From NCBI GenBank assembly GCA_020091685.1, contig CM034606.1:36156374-36220373 (forward strand): 64,000 nt of DNA. The letters run 5' to 3'. The translations under genes were made by a program, and so were the position numbers. How positions within the stretch are numbered: position 1 is the first letter of the stretch; every line of letters begins with the position of its first letter. Shown here piece after piece: positions 56,001 through 63,692 of the stretch. The notes under the pieces are model-generated. The model saw only the letters and a program-made list of their open reading frames with translations. It was not told where the DNA came from and searched no databases. This stretch comes from Lutjanus erythropterus (lineage: Eukaryota > Chordata > Actinopteri > Lutjaniformes > Lutjanidae).

Positions 56001-59000
56001 CAACTTACAATGCCGAGGCTCTGTGGAATATTGGAGTTGTCCCAATGGAAAAGTCGTAAAGGAACCCCAGGCGGAGTTATTCCTGCTGGACCAATCTTAG
56101 CAAATATTTTCTAATATGGATGACGGCGGCCTTCTTTTGAAATGTGCCGCTGAGCAGCGAGGCTCAAGTGGCAGCATTGGTGCCATGCCTGGGTCTGGAG
56201 GGGGTGGGGGCTGTTGGGGACGGGGGGGAGAGGTGGAGAGGCTGAGGGTTGGCACAGCTGAGTCTGCCACTTTTGATGGTATAGATAAGAGAGGGAGAGT
56301 GGGAGCCAGGGCTGCATAGCTGGAGGTCTTGGAGCGCCTGGTGTTTGCCCTGTCCTGGAAGAGAAAACAACACAAGCCATGACCTCCTTCTATGTTTGTC
56401 TCTGCCAGACTCTGTCTCTCTGTCTCACATTCTGTCTCCAAGATTCTCCTTATTATTCTTTTACTGGTGCTGACTTTCAAATCATAATTTTCTGTGCTGA
56501 GTCTCATTAGTAAAGTAACAAATTTTATTATATTTTTACAAATAATTCTCCCTTTAGTTGACAACTTCTCATTGTTCCAAACTACCAGATCTTTCTCATG
56601 CTCAGTGATGTATCATGACTCAAGTCAGAAGGTCAAGGGGGGGGCGCAACAGGGGCCAGCCCCTGTAAACATTGAGTTTGAATAAGGCACGATAATAATT
56701 AAATGATGATCAATTAATTGGTTGTTAAGAATTTGATCAATCATGTAAAACTGAATCAATGTACTATCAAATAAACATCTGAAATATGTAGCTCTTTATA
56801 TATTTCATAGGCTACACTCTTAGATATAAGGGTTCCACAAGGATTCTAACTGAAGGGCTATGGTTCTACCCAGAACAATTAGCTTCTGAGGATCCCTTTT
56901 TGGAAGAAAGGGTTTGTGTTCTTTGTAAGACTAGGAGTTCCATTCATAACCCTTTTCATCCAAATAACCTTTTTTAGAAGAAATAGTTCCTCAAGGATTG
57001 TTGAAATCCTTGAGGAACTCTTTCAAGGGTACAAAGTACTCAGTGGAACCCCCTGGGTTGATTCTAGATAAAACCCTTGGACTATTTAAAGGTTCTTGGT
57101 AGAAACCCCTGGATGTGTCCTAGATAAAACCCAAATGATCCTTGGTAAAACCTCCTGAATGCATTCTAGATAAACCCTTGGAATATCAAAAGGTTCTCAA
57201 TAGAACCCCTGGGTGGATTCTGTAGAAGGGTGGTAGAAGGATTCTAGATAGAACATCCAGAGAGGGTTGTAAGTGGAACCATTGCACCATAAAAGGGTTC
57301 CCTGCAGAACCTCTTACAGGGGGTTCTAGGCGAAACCTTTCACAGGTGGTTCTAGATATAACCCTTTATGTTGGGTTCTCAGTAGAACTCTTTGAAAGAG
57401 TTCCAAGCGAACCTTTATAAAAAGTTCTAACAGGAACCAAAAATGGGGGTGTATGGAATGCTGTCAGAGAACTTGCAATATATATAATATATAAACAATA
57501 TATTAACTTTTGATTGAGGGGTTGTTTGGTAAATATACGTTTTTTAAGATTTTGTAAGTATGACTAATCGATTAATTGATCATAAATTTTTACTGATGAT
57601 CAGTTAAGCCTAGTTTGGACCCCCCTGTGGACCCCTAATAATAAAATGATCACTTTCTTGTAATGATATGGCACTGACACCGTTACTGAAACAAATACCA
57701 ATCATGGTATTTTCTGCTAAATATAGTATATATGTTATTCTATATACTAATTCAATAAGTATAAGATATATATTATCAAACATTTTTTCCAAAGAGTGAA
57801 GACTTTCAATTTTAGTGGACCAGCTTGTCCTTATGCTATTTCTTCAGTATCAAAGTAATCCAGTGATATGTAGTTGTCTGTACATACATTGTTACACATC
57901 AAACTGGAGCTGCTAACAGCTAATTTGGCTACTTTTAATGATGCTAATTTGCCAAAATATACAAAAATATTGGTATTTCTTATTTTTTGTGCTCTGCTCC
58001 TACTACCCAGTCTGCCCCCCCAGTAAAATTGGCCATTGGCATTCACATCTTCACATAATCCTTGTTTCCTTACCCTCTTTTTCCACATCTGTTCCTATTT
58101 TTTGCCAGGTACCAAGAAGTTTGATTCCTGCAACCATATCCGTGCATATGAGTACTACAGCGAGAGCATCGTCAAACCCCAAGGATTTGTGGGCTTCCCC
58201 TGCTCTGACAAGGACAGTTTTGCTAATGTGAGTCCAATATCTACACATTCCTGACCAAGTGGGTATTTTTTACAGAATTTACAAAATGAGACATTAGTGT
58301 CTCATTCTATATGATGGGATCAGTTAGAATTCTCTAAATGTCAGAGGTGTGGAGTCAAGTCACATGACTCAAGACTGCAAGACTTGCAATTCAACTTGGT
58401 CTAACACCAATGAATTGTGTTTTCCTGTCATTTTCTGAATCAACTAATGTTAACACTCTTCATTCTCTACATGTTAACACTTAATTCCCCAGATCCACTT
58501 TGTTTGCACCAATCAGACAGCATCCATTCAAGAGAACCATCAAGAAATAAAGTTACGGAGCTATCAGTTCAGTGTTCAATGATCCAGCATTATCGATGCA
58601 AAGTGAAAATATCAGTCTGTATTGTCATCTTTAATATTCACCTTTATTTTAAAATACCCTGTGTCACAATCGTCTGGAAACATTCAGTCATTAAATTGTT
58701 GAGTCATAATTTAGTTGCTTTTTGTGAGCTGACATAACTGAATGTGTTAAATGGACGTATGAAGCTGTCTGATATCCATCACAGATCCTTGAATTGAGTT
58801 GAATCAAACTCTTACTGTGGCAGACTTTATGATATTGGCATGTATTGTATTATTGTCCAAATAATCAATATAATATTGCATTATGATTGAATTTGCGATT
58901 TACAGCTCTAATAAATAGTTGATGGAGCTTCCATGACATCACCCATAAGTTTCTTAAAGCCCAGAGTGTTGGCTCTGGCTAAACCAAAATGGACCAAGAC

Positions 59001-60580
59001 TTGGAGTCAAATAAAGCAGCTAGCCACCTGTGACCACCAAGTGCTATCTTCCTAAATGTGTAATATTTTTTCTAATGTGATACGATCATGATAAAAATCA
59101 TAATTACTTTGGACAGCTTTATGCACAGTGAAAAAACAAAATACAATTGTGTAAGAGTTTCTTAGATTAAGAGTTCCCATTTAGACACCACCCTGTGCAG
59201 GGAAATTAGCTACAGTACACTGTACACTGTAAAAAAAAAAAAAAAACTCAAAACTTCAAGGCAACGTACTGCAATAGAGTTTTGAGTTTTGGGCCCAACT
59301 CAAACTCTTAAGTTTTGACATGAACTTTAAAAAGTTTTGCTAAGCTATAATTTTTAGTTGAGATAATTTACTTGTCTTCTTTAGATAAACTTGAATCTTT
59401 GAGTTTTAGAAACTTATTTTTTTTCATTGACTGAAAAATTAATTAATTTACTCAATATTTTTAACACAGTGTTTTGTGTTTCCAAAATTCAAAGCTTTAA
59501 GTTCATCTAAAGAAGACATAGATTTTCAGTAGTTGGTTAAATCTTGCCAAAACTTAAGAATTTGTGTTGGGCTCAAAATTCAAAAATCTATTGCAGTCCA
59601 TTGCCTAGAAGTTTTGAGTTTTCTCAACTTTTTAGTTTTTACAGTGTAAAGTTGAACATTTTAATATGGGGCTTTACGGGGTTTGACTTACTTTTGGAGC
59701 CTCAAATGGCCATTGGAGGAACTGCAGTCTGACGCTTCACGTTGGCTTAATTTTTCATCCCTGGAGGTTGCTGCATGTTTGTATTTGTACAATGACTGAC
59801 TTAAAATGCCTGGTGAAGGGGCCACAGATGAAGGATCTGGAGGAAATCTTGTATCCTCAGTTTTAAAAGTGACTCAGGGCCATCAGATGGGGTCAGACGA
59901 GAGCAGGACTGGAGAAGGAGAAGGGGCATGTGTCTGGGACTGCCACCTGTTGCTGTATGACACTGATATGGCTGTGAACCATTTCTTTGGTTTTAGAAGT
60001 CGATTCGGCGAGATTGGATTTTTGTGGCGGCGGTAGGGGGAGGGGATGTAAATGGGCTTCCCTCATGTCTTCCACGGGGAGGGCTTGTATCTGCAGCTGT
60101 TGGTGTTAATGACAGTTTATCCCTGCTTTGGACACATGTCCCCGATCAAAGGAGGCCCGGAGAGCTCCGAGCATGACCTCATATGACTATGTCCCTGTTG
60201 AGAGATGACAGCACCTCCTTGTCGCTCACCTCGTAAACGCTCCCTGGTGTTATTCCTGCAGCCATAGCTGACAGCCGCAAAGTCAGCCTGTTCCCACACA
60301 GGAACTTAGTGCAAAACCAGCACCATTCTCCACCTTCATATTTATAAGGTGGCAATCTGCAACATTTTGAAGGAGTTTTTTCCCCCGACTACTCATTGAT
60401 AGAGAAGAGTCAGTCCATCTTCATACCTCACTCTGTCCTTGTCTTCACAGGGAAAGTGTTTCCCATGTGCAGACGCCAAATGTCCTCTGATGGGCCACAA
60501 TGCTGACAAGTTCATTCTGACTGATGGCATTTCCAAGACAAAGTACTTCCTCAACACGGGCAGATCAAAGCCCTTTGGCA
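43989..60580 (+). CDS. pnlip: Pancreatic triacylglycerol lipase family protein (3' partial in window)
   Basis: Coding exons 43989-44043, 45026-45177, 48343-48462, 51013-51147, 51464-51572, 53064-53183, 53378-53494, 58109-58227 and 60451-60580 join in frame to 352 residues. After a signal peptide (about 19 residues) comes the alpha/beta-hydrolase domain with triad Ser170 (GHSLG), Asp193 (GLDPAEP) and His279 (CNHIRAY). The lid lies between Cys254 and Cys277. All ten cysteines of the five disulfides of the PNLIP catalytic domain are in place. The protein would be a secreted digestive enzyme cleaving dietary acylglycerols. The C-terminal PLAT/colipase-binding domain is not in the window, so pnlip cannot be told from a pnliprp paralogue. 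Sequons NYS (exon 4) and NAS (exon 7) are possible N-glycosylation sites. Family and triad are seen; exact orthology is inferred. Confidence 0.92.
44606..44646. repeat. (ATATC)n microsatellite
   Basis: About eight ATATC units precede the solo MITE end. Confidence 0.95.
44643..44752 (+). mobile_element. Solo right end of the GGGTGAACTATCC foldback family
   Basis: The run from 'cattgttttcctgtgaaactcagag' to 'tctgggtgaaatatccctttaaaa' matches the right arm of 42745-43320 (43199-43320). The rest of the element is absent and an ATATC array takes its place. Confidence 0.75.
45026..45177 (+). CDS. pnlip: Lipase exon 3 (mature N-terminus)
   Basis: The acceptor GTCCACAG ends at 45025. The exon encodes [17 protein letters not shown], then [21 protein letters not shown], ending in YYQ. 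The first disulfide pair (C-x5-C in LCFNELGC) and the motif LPW-P--I-TRFLL are characteristic of pancreatic lipases. The exon ends CAG followed by GCAAGA, so the donor is GC rather than GT; both flanking phases agree with this boundary. Confidence 0.92.
46005..46325 (+). mobile_element. hAT-like element with GTTTCCAAACG / TTGGAGACCCAACT ends
   Basis: The left part 'cagtgtttccaaacgtttttcctgaggacac' and the right part 'tttcatttggagacccaactaaaatctctcaagcatggcac' are degraded ends of one element; the left end matches 27640-27740. Confidence 0.5.
46567..46660 (+). mobile_element. hAT-like element end (GGTTCCCAACCTGGGGTC)
   Basis: The sequence ACCGGTTCCCAACCTGGGGT is followed by CTGGGGCCCCCTTAGG, a standard fish hAT-derivative terminus. 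The opposite end is unclear. Confidence 0.55.
46865..47318. mobile_element. hAT-like MITE (AGGGGTTCCCAAACTTTT ends)
   Basis: The left end CAGGGGTTCCCAAACTTTTC is mirrored by 'aaaaaggttggggaccattgtcc' at the right. The interior has 'gcagccgagcccccc' and AT-rich DNA without coding frames. Confidence 0.65.
48343..48462 (+). CDS. pnlip: Lipase exon 4 (oxyanion-hole region)
   Basis: Forty codons run from [20 protein letters not shown] through [20 protein letters not shown], phase 0 at both ends (acceptor CGTCAG, donor GTAAGA). In pancreatic lipases the strand before the oxyanion hole reads F-I-H-G-F; here it is F-I-I-P-G-Y (Pro93, Gly94, Tyr95). The exon carries an NYS sequon and the first Cys of the second disulfide (MCK). 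Confidence 0.93.
49815..49922. repeat. (CT)n-rich microsatellite
   Basis: Over 100 bases of nearly pure C/T are dominated by CTCTCCCTCTCT units. Confidence 0.9.
50395..50790. repeat. Purine-rich, CAAA/ACAGG-rich segment, probable old retroelement remnant
   Basis: The + strand is strongly A/G/C biased with recurring 'gacacag', 'aaacacaggg' and 'caaacaaggcaaacc' and ends 'caagactgtgacacc'. The composition is like the tail region of some fish transposons, but no diagnostic end or frame is seen. The long minus-strand frames here are Leu/Cys-rich artefacts of composition. Confidence 0.35.
51013..51147 (+). CDS. pnlip: Lipase exon 5
   Basis: Forty-five codons run from [18 protein letters not shown] to TASMITFLM, phase 0 at both ends. 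The Cys in SVNC pairs with the MCK Cys of exon 4 at the family spacing of 11. [21 protein letters not shown] corresponds to the V-WK-GS-T-Y-QA beta-5 loop of PNLIP. Confidence 0.93.
51148..51463 (+). other. pnlip: Lipase intron 5
   Basis: A short AT-rich intron with donor GTAAAT and acceptor GATGCAG. No repeat or coding sequence is recognised. Confidence 0.8.
51464..51572 (+). CDS. pnlip: Lipase exon 6 (nucleophilic serine)
   Basis: The exon encodes [20 protein letters not shown], then [16 protein letters not shown] and one base of the next Gly. GHSLG is the nucleophile elbow of lipases, with the active serine at residue 170. The loop between GHSLG and GLD is one residue shorter than in human PNLIP. 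Confidence 0.95.
51920..51942. repeat. (AAG)n microsatellite
   Basis: Seven to eight AAG units are followed by (AAAT)n. Confidence 0.9.
52330..52660 (+). mobile_element. AAGTC-type MITE
   Basis: Landmarks 'ccaactggagctcagtaacatagcgttag', 'ctgattggttcaaacaaagtgaatc', 'gaattaagtgttgacttgctgag' and the 'aagtccaagt' cluster ending 'cacacctctgc' recur inverted at 58325-58570 and in part at 33690-33915. Confidence 0.75.
53064..53183 (+). CDS. pnlip: Lipase exon 7 (catalytic aspartate)
   Basis: The split Gly codon is followed by [18 protein letters not shown], then [21 protein letters not shown]; phases are 1 and 1. Asp193 in GLDPAEP is the triad acid. [15 protein letters not shown] is the conserved lipase segment that includes the calcium-site residues Arg, Asp and Asp. 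The NAS sequon is a possible glycosylation site. Confidence 0.95.
53184..53377 (+). other. pnlip: Lipase intron 7
   Basis: A 194-base intron with donor GTACAT and acceptor CTCTCAG and no repeats. Confidence 0.85.
53378..53494 (+). CDS. pnlip: Lipase exon 8 (beta-9 loop and first half of the lid)
   Basis: It encodes [20 protein letters not shown], then [19 protein letters not shown]. The motif GMS--VGH-DF-PNGG--MPGC is diagnostic of pancreatic lipases. Cys254 opens the disulfide-closed lid, which here counts 22 residues between its cysteines against 23 in human PNLIP, so it is a full-length lid rather than the mini-lid of phospholipase A1 relatives. Confidence 0.95.
54785..55275 (-). repeat. 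Three-copy dispersed repeat, copy 3 (inverted)
   Basis: On the minus strand it repeats the order GATTTAATCAGGCATAAAAA, the ATGGTTAGCTATACCCCAAG variant, CTCACTTCCTGGTTTAAAAA and ATGTGTCCCAACCATAACAT. Its similarity to copies 1 and 2 is high by eye. Confidence 0.85.
56030..56400. promoter_or_regulatory. Candidate conserved block in lipase intron 8
   Basis: GC-rich, non-repetitive sequence ('gacggcggccttc', 'gtgccgctgagcagcgaggctcaagtggcagc') stands out from AT-rich flanks. A G-rich core (56196-56230) interrupts it. Minus-strand frames of up to 155 codons cross it but are Pro/Ser-rich and resemble no protein. The regulatory role is inferred. Confidence 0.3.
56815..57455. repeat. GGTTCT/AGAACC repeat array
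   Basis: Over 640 bases the strings GGTTCT, AGAACC and close variants ('ttctagataaaaccctt', 'ggttctcaatagaacccc', 'gggttccctgcagaacctc') recur every 15-40 bases in both orientations, forming many overlapping short inverted repeats. The ends carry 'tagatataagggttcc' and 'aggaaccaaaaatggggg'. It resembles a known type of teleost repeat; its full structure is not resolved here. Confidence 0.8.
58109..58227 (+). CDS. pnlip: Lipase exon 9 (lid closure and catalytic histidine)
   Basis: It encodes [20 protein letters not shown], then [20 protein letters not shown], with phase 1 in and phase 0 out (donor GTGAGT). Cys277 closes the lid and His279 in CNHIRAY completes the triad. The Cys in GFPC pairs with KC of exon 10 at the family spacing of 11. 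Confidence 0.95.
58325..58570 (-). mobile_element. AAGTC-type MITE, inverted copy
   Basis: The minus strand is collinear with 52340-52640, from 'gaggtgtggagtcaagtcacatgac' back through 'gttaacacttaattcccc' and 'accaatcagacagcatcc'. Confidence 0.75.
59222..59648. mobile_element. 427-bp foldback MITE (CACTGTAAAAA ends)
   Basis: The left end ACACTGTAAAAAAA is mirrored by TTTTTACAGTGTA. The arms continue: 'aaactcaaaacttcaaggcaacgtactgcaatagagttttgag' pairs with 'ttcaaaaatctattgcagtccattgcctagaagttttgagttt'. The whole element is a near-complete imperfect palindrome with no coding sequence. Confidence 0.9.
59790..60310. promoter_or_regulatory. Candidate conserved block in lipase intron 9
   Basis: About 500 bases of high-complexity, GC-richer, repeat-free sequence contain 'atgacctcatatgac', 'tccccgatcaaagg' (a TCF/LEF-like core ATCAAAG) and the inverted pair GCTGAC/GTCAGC at 60267-60272 and 60282-60287. 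It differs sharply from the rest of the intron. The regulatory role is inferred. Confidence 0.35.
60451..60580 (+). CDS. pnlip: Lipase exon 10 (last exon in the window)
   Basis: It encodes [20 protein letters not shown], then [23 protein letters not shown] and one base of the next codon; donor GTAAGT at 60581. KCFPC----CP-MGH-AD is the conserved end of the catalytic domain and includes the last disulfide (C-x4-C). The next exon should resume with an Arg-Trp-type PLAT start, but no such sequence was found before 64000. Confidence 0.93.
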
Positions 60581-60959
60581 GTAAGTACCCTGCTACTTCT
60601 GTCCTGGCTAAAATAAAAGTGTGACCTTCGATTTCACTGTGAAGAACCGCTGCAACCTCTTTTATTTTCCAATGAAAAAGTGCTATTTCCACCCCAGTTT
60701 GTAACATCCCATTCAGTAGAATCTAGGTAGAATAAAAAAAAAAGTCATCCATGAAATCAGACTAATTTCTCAAGTCTTGGAAAGTTAGAGTAGTACTTGA
60801 AGTCGAAGTGTTATGTTGCCTTTGTCTCAGTAAGAGGTATCAGGCAACACACATTTTTAGACAATAGTAATTTATACTACATTATGCATCCAGAATATTA
60901 AAGGGGTGGTTCTTCCAAAAGGGAATAGGGATGTAAACATTAATGCCCTCGTCCTCTGC

Positions 60960-61200
60960 TGAACTGTAGTGTCTGCACCACTGAGCTAGTTAGTGCGTTG
61001 ACAACTGGCAGGTATGATTTGAAAGACTGAAAATAGTACCTTAAAAAACTGCTGCGACAAGTTGTGTGGATTATCTTGAATAACTGGGTCATGATTTCTG
61101 GAAAGAGACACTACTGTTGAGTTTTTCAAAAGTATTTTTGGTGCTTTGTGCACCACAAGCTGAGTGCCGTCCATTTTAATTATTTTGGTGAGAACTCAGA
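60960..61200. mobile_element. Partial GGGACAGTTCACCCC-family MITE
   Basis: It contains 'tgtgtggattatcttgaataactgggtcatgatttctggaaagagacac' and 'tttggtgctttgtgcaccacaagctgag', the mirror and interior strings of 20451-21082. The block near 60900-60925 ('aaaggggtggttcttcc') may be a degraded end. Confidence 0.6.
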
Positions 61201-61489
61201 GGAAAATTTTGTTTCTACAATCGCCTTTTCTTTGTCATATGAGAAATAAATGAGATTCTTATTTTGAGCTCATAAAAGTCTCATTTGACCCTCCTGAACC
61301 CCCACAGGAGAAAAAAGGAGCAAAACAAAAGAAAAGCAGAAGATCTTTTGCTGAGCTCATTACTTTAATTTGACCACTGAGGTAAATTTAAGATCTCATT
61401 TAAGACAAACAAGTTTTCTTTTATCTCAAGAGCTGATTATTTAAGACAAATTTAAGATCAGAGCAGTGAGACAAAAAAAACATTTTAAC

Positions 61490-62404
61490 TATATGCTCAG
61501 ATTATGGACAGATATAATCCTTCTATATCCTATATTCGTGAACAACGGGAAAATGATTTAGGGGTCCCACTGTCAGATGAGGAATGGGACATGGCACTTT
61601 CTAGGGTTCATTCCTCCTCTTTATGTTCAAGGCATGCCTTAATACAGTTTAAAGTTCTACACCGGCTACACTTTTCAAAAGCTAAACTTGCTAAAATATT
61701 TTCGAATGTAAGCGATATGTGTGACAGGTGCAAACAGACCCCGGCAACAGTTTGTCACATGCTTTGGTCTTGCCCAAAACTTGTCCCTTTCTGGTCATCC
61801 TTTTTTGCTGTAATATTATGCCCTCTCCTATTATTGGTATTTTTGGTGTACTCGTAGCTCCACGTGATTTCAGTTTCCCTGTGTACCTGCAGAAGGTTAT
61901 TGCTTTTTCTTCTCTATTGGCTAGACGTTTAATCTTGTTTAAATGGAAGGATGTTACGCCACCATCACACAATCAGTGGATCAAAGACGTGATGCAGTAT
62001 ATCAAGCTGGAGAAAATGAGATGCACCCTTAATGGCTCGACCAAAAGGTACTATGAAACCTGGGATGTGAATAGCTTACCTGGCTTGGAACAATGAACTC
62101 TGGACTGCCCAATCTAGGCTTAAATATACTATGATGCACTAGTTTTGCTTTTGTTTGTTTGTTTGTTCATTTGCTGTCTACCCTCTTGTTTGCTTGTTGT
62201 TGTTGTTGTTTTTGTTTTTGTTTGTTTGTTTGTTTTCTTCTTTCTTTAATGTGAATTTCTTGCTTTGGTTGCTGGAAATTTCCAGTATCCTTTATTTTTT
62301 TGCACATAAATGCAACTTGAGATAATAACATATGTTAATGCCTTAAATGTTAAATGGAAAATCCTGATGAATAAAGTGTTTTAATAAAAAAAAAAAAAAA
62401 AAAA
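61490..62404 (+). mobile_element. 5'-truncated L1-type LINE with poly-A tail
   Basis: The first frame (61504-61857) carries the zinc-knuckle-like pattern C-x2-C-x6-ATVCHMLWSCP typical of the ORF2 C-terminus of L1-clade elements, then shifts near 61800-61830. The second frame (61728-62096) continues with LLARRLILFKWKD, WIKDVMQYIKLEKMR and YETWD. A T-rich 3' UTR with (GTTT)n runs to AATAAAG and about 18 A at 62386. The reverse transcriptase and endonuclease are missing; the copy is dead. Confidence 0.85.
61504..62096 (+). pseudogene. ORF2 C-terminal remnant of the L1-type LINE, frameshifted
   Basis: Two overlapping frames together represent roughly the last 190 residues of ORF2. A frame change around 61800-61830 separates DMCDRCKQTPATVCHMLWSC from the IIGIFGV-LLARRL part. 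It ends at TGA 62094-62096 after PGLEQ. Confidence 0.8.
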
Positions 62405-62803
62405 GATCTTCAGTTGGGCTCAAATTAGTCTGAGACAAGACAAAGGCTATTTCTCAGGAGCCGAATTTAAGAAGTATGAAAAAATGTTCAAAGTCTCATA
62501 TTGGTCTTAATTTAAGATCATATATGTCAAGAGGACACAGGCTAGGCAAAGATGACATTTTATTTTGAACTTTTCCTTTCCTCTGAGAAGGCAGACATTT
62601 CTATGACCGATATTCTCTAAACTCAGATGAAAAATAGCACAACAGGTAACAGGACAAATGTGTAGTTTGGATTTTAAGGAGAACTTGGCTGACCAGATCC
62701 CAACAAGCTAAATGTGGAACAAAGAGTATATTTGTGTGGGACATGGTACCAGTGCTGAGAGGTCGTCTAAAATGCTGCTGTTACTTTATCTGTCTGGCAA
62801 TTA

Positions 62804-63692
62804 CCGTATTGGCCCGAATATAAGACGGTGTTTTTTGCATTGAAATAAGACTGAAAAAGTGGGGGTCGTCTTATATTCGGGGTCTGGACATTATACCCAT
62901 TCACGACGCTAGATGGCGCCAGATTTCATTGAAGCGAATGCTGAACTTGACTCCCCAGGCCAAAGCGAACCCCTGTCACGAAGAATAAAAATAAAAATAG
63001 CGGTAAGAAAGAAAAGAGAAGAAAATAATAGAAGAGATAACAGAAAATGGAGAAACGTAGCGACAATCTGGAGAAAAGTGGGTCGAAGATCGGCCAGGTT
63101 AACCGGCAGCTGAGGAGAAGTTATGATGTAAACTTCAAGATGATGGTGATAAATGAGGCAGAGTCTTCAAACAATTGCAAAGCGGCTGTGAAATATGGTG
63201 TCACAGAGTGTAATGTACGGAGATGGAGAGCTCAAAAAGATCACCTAAAAAATGCTCACAGTCAGAGAAAAGCTTTCCGTGGTCCTCAGAGCGGCCGCTT
63301 CCAAGAACTTGACAGGAGGGTGTGCGCGTGCGGGTGGACGAGAAACGAAAGGACGGGATGCCCATCAGCAGAGCTGTCATTCAGCTCAAGGCCGTGGAAA
63401 TAGCCAAAGAGCTAAACATACCCACCGCTGACTTCAAAGCAAGCCTCGGCTGGTGTAAAAGAATGATGCGGCGTAACGGACTAACATTCATAACATTCAT
63501 TCATTCTAAGCCATTCATTTACGAATGTGATTGCACTTTAGTTTACATATTTAAATGTTCAGATATTAAGATTTGAATTATTTTCTGTATAAAAATTAAT
63601 TTGGTGTTCAAAAAGTCTTTTTTCAAACTTGAGTCTTGAAAAAGAGGGGGTCGTCTTATAATCAGGGCCGTCTTATATTCGGGCCAATACGG
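62804..63692 (+). mobile_element. Pogo-like (Tc1/mariner superfamily) transposon, internally deleted
   Basis: The ends CCGTATTGGCCCGAATATAA (62804) and its exact inverse at 63692 form terminal inverted repeats of about 25 bases, flanked by TA at 62802-62803 and 63693-63694, the duplication expected for pogo and mariner. Subterminal GTCTTATATTCGGG-type boxes recur inside both ends. The interior encodes only the DNA-binding half of a transposase, with a frame change; the DDE catalytic domain has been lost. The perfect ends suggest recent mobility driven by another copy. Confidence 0.85.
63047..63576 (+). pseudogene. Pogo-like transposase remnant (DNA-binding domain only)
   Basis: The first frame has a helix-turn-helix of the Brinker/pogo kind: RRSYDVNFKMMVINEAES, then NNCKAAVKYGVTECNVRRWR, followed by KAFRGPQSGRFQELDRRV. 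A frame change near 63320 moves it to DEKRKDGMPISRAVIQLKA, EIAKELNIP and GWCKRMMRRNGL, the start of the second (CENP-B type) helix-turn-helix. The frame then runs into unrelated AT-rich sequence ending at 63576. No DDE residues remain. Confidence 0.8.

Larger units (their letters stand above)
53495..58108 (+). other. pnlip: Lipase intron 8
   Basis: A 4.6-kb intron. It holds an inverted copy of the three-copy repeat (54785-55275), a candidate regulatory block (56030-56400) and a GGTTCT/AGAACC repeat array (56815-57455). At 53500-54780 and 55280-56030 only AT-rich sequence and a short TG tract (54657-54690) are seen. Confidence 0.8.
58228..60450 (+). other. pnlip: Lipase intron 9
   Basis: A 2.2-kb intron with an inverted AAGTC-type MITE (58325-58570), a foldback MITE (59222-59648) and a candidate regulatory block (59790-60310). 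At 58580-59220 there is only AT-rich sequence. Confidence 0.8.
61260..62560. repeat. AAGATCT/TTTAAGAC-rich repeat split by the LINE
   Basis: Left of the LINE (61260-61480) and right of it (62404-62560) the same motifs occur ('tttaagatc', 'gtctgagacaagacaa', 'tctcatt'), so one older element seems to be interrupted by the LINE insertion. Confidence 0.45.

Noticed and set aside
56097-56564. 155-codon open frame on the minus strand
   Set aside because: Pro/Ser-rich composition from a GC-rich block, no domain or splice signals recognised, and it overlaps open frames in other phases; treated as non-coding.
60393-60707. 104-codon minus-strand frame opposite lipase exon 10
   Set aside because: Antisense shadow of a coding exon; no independent support.
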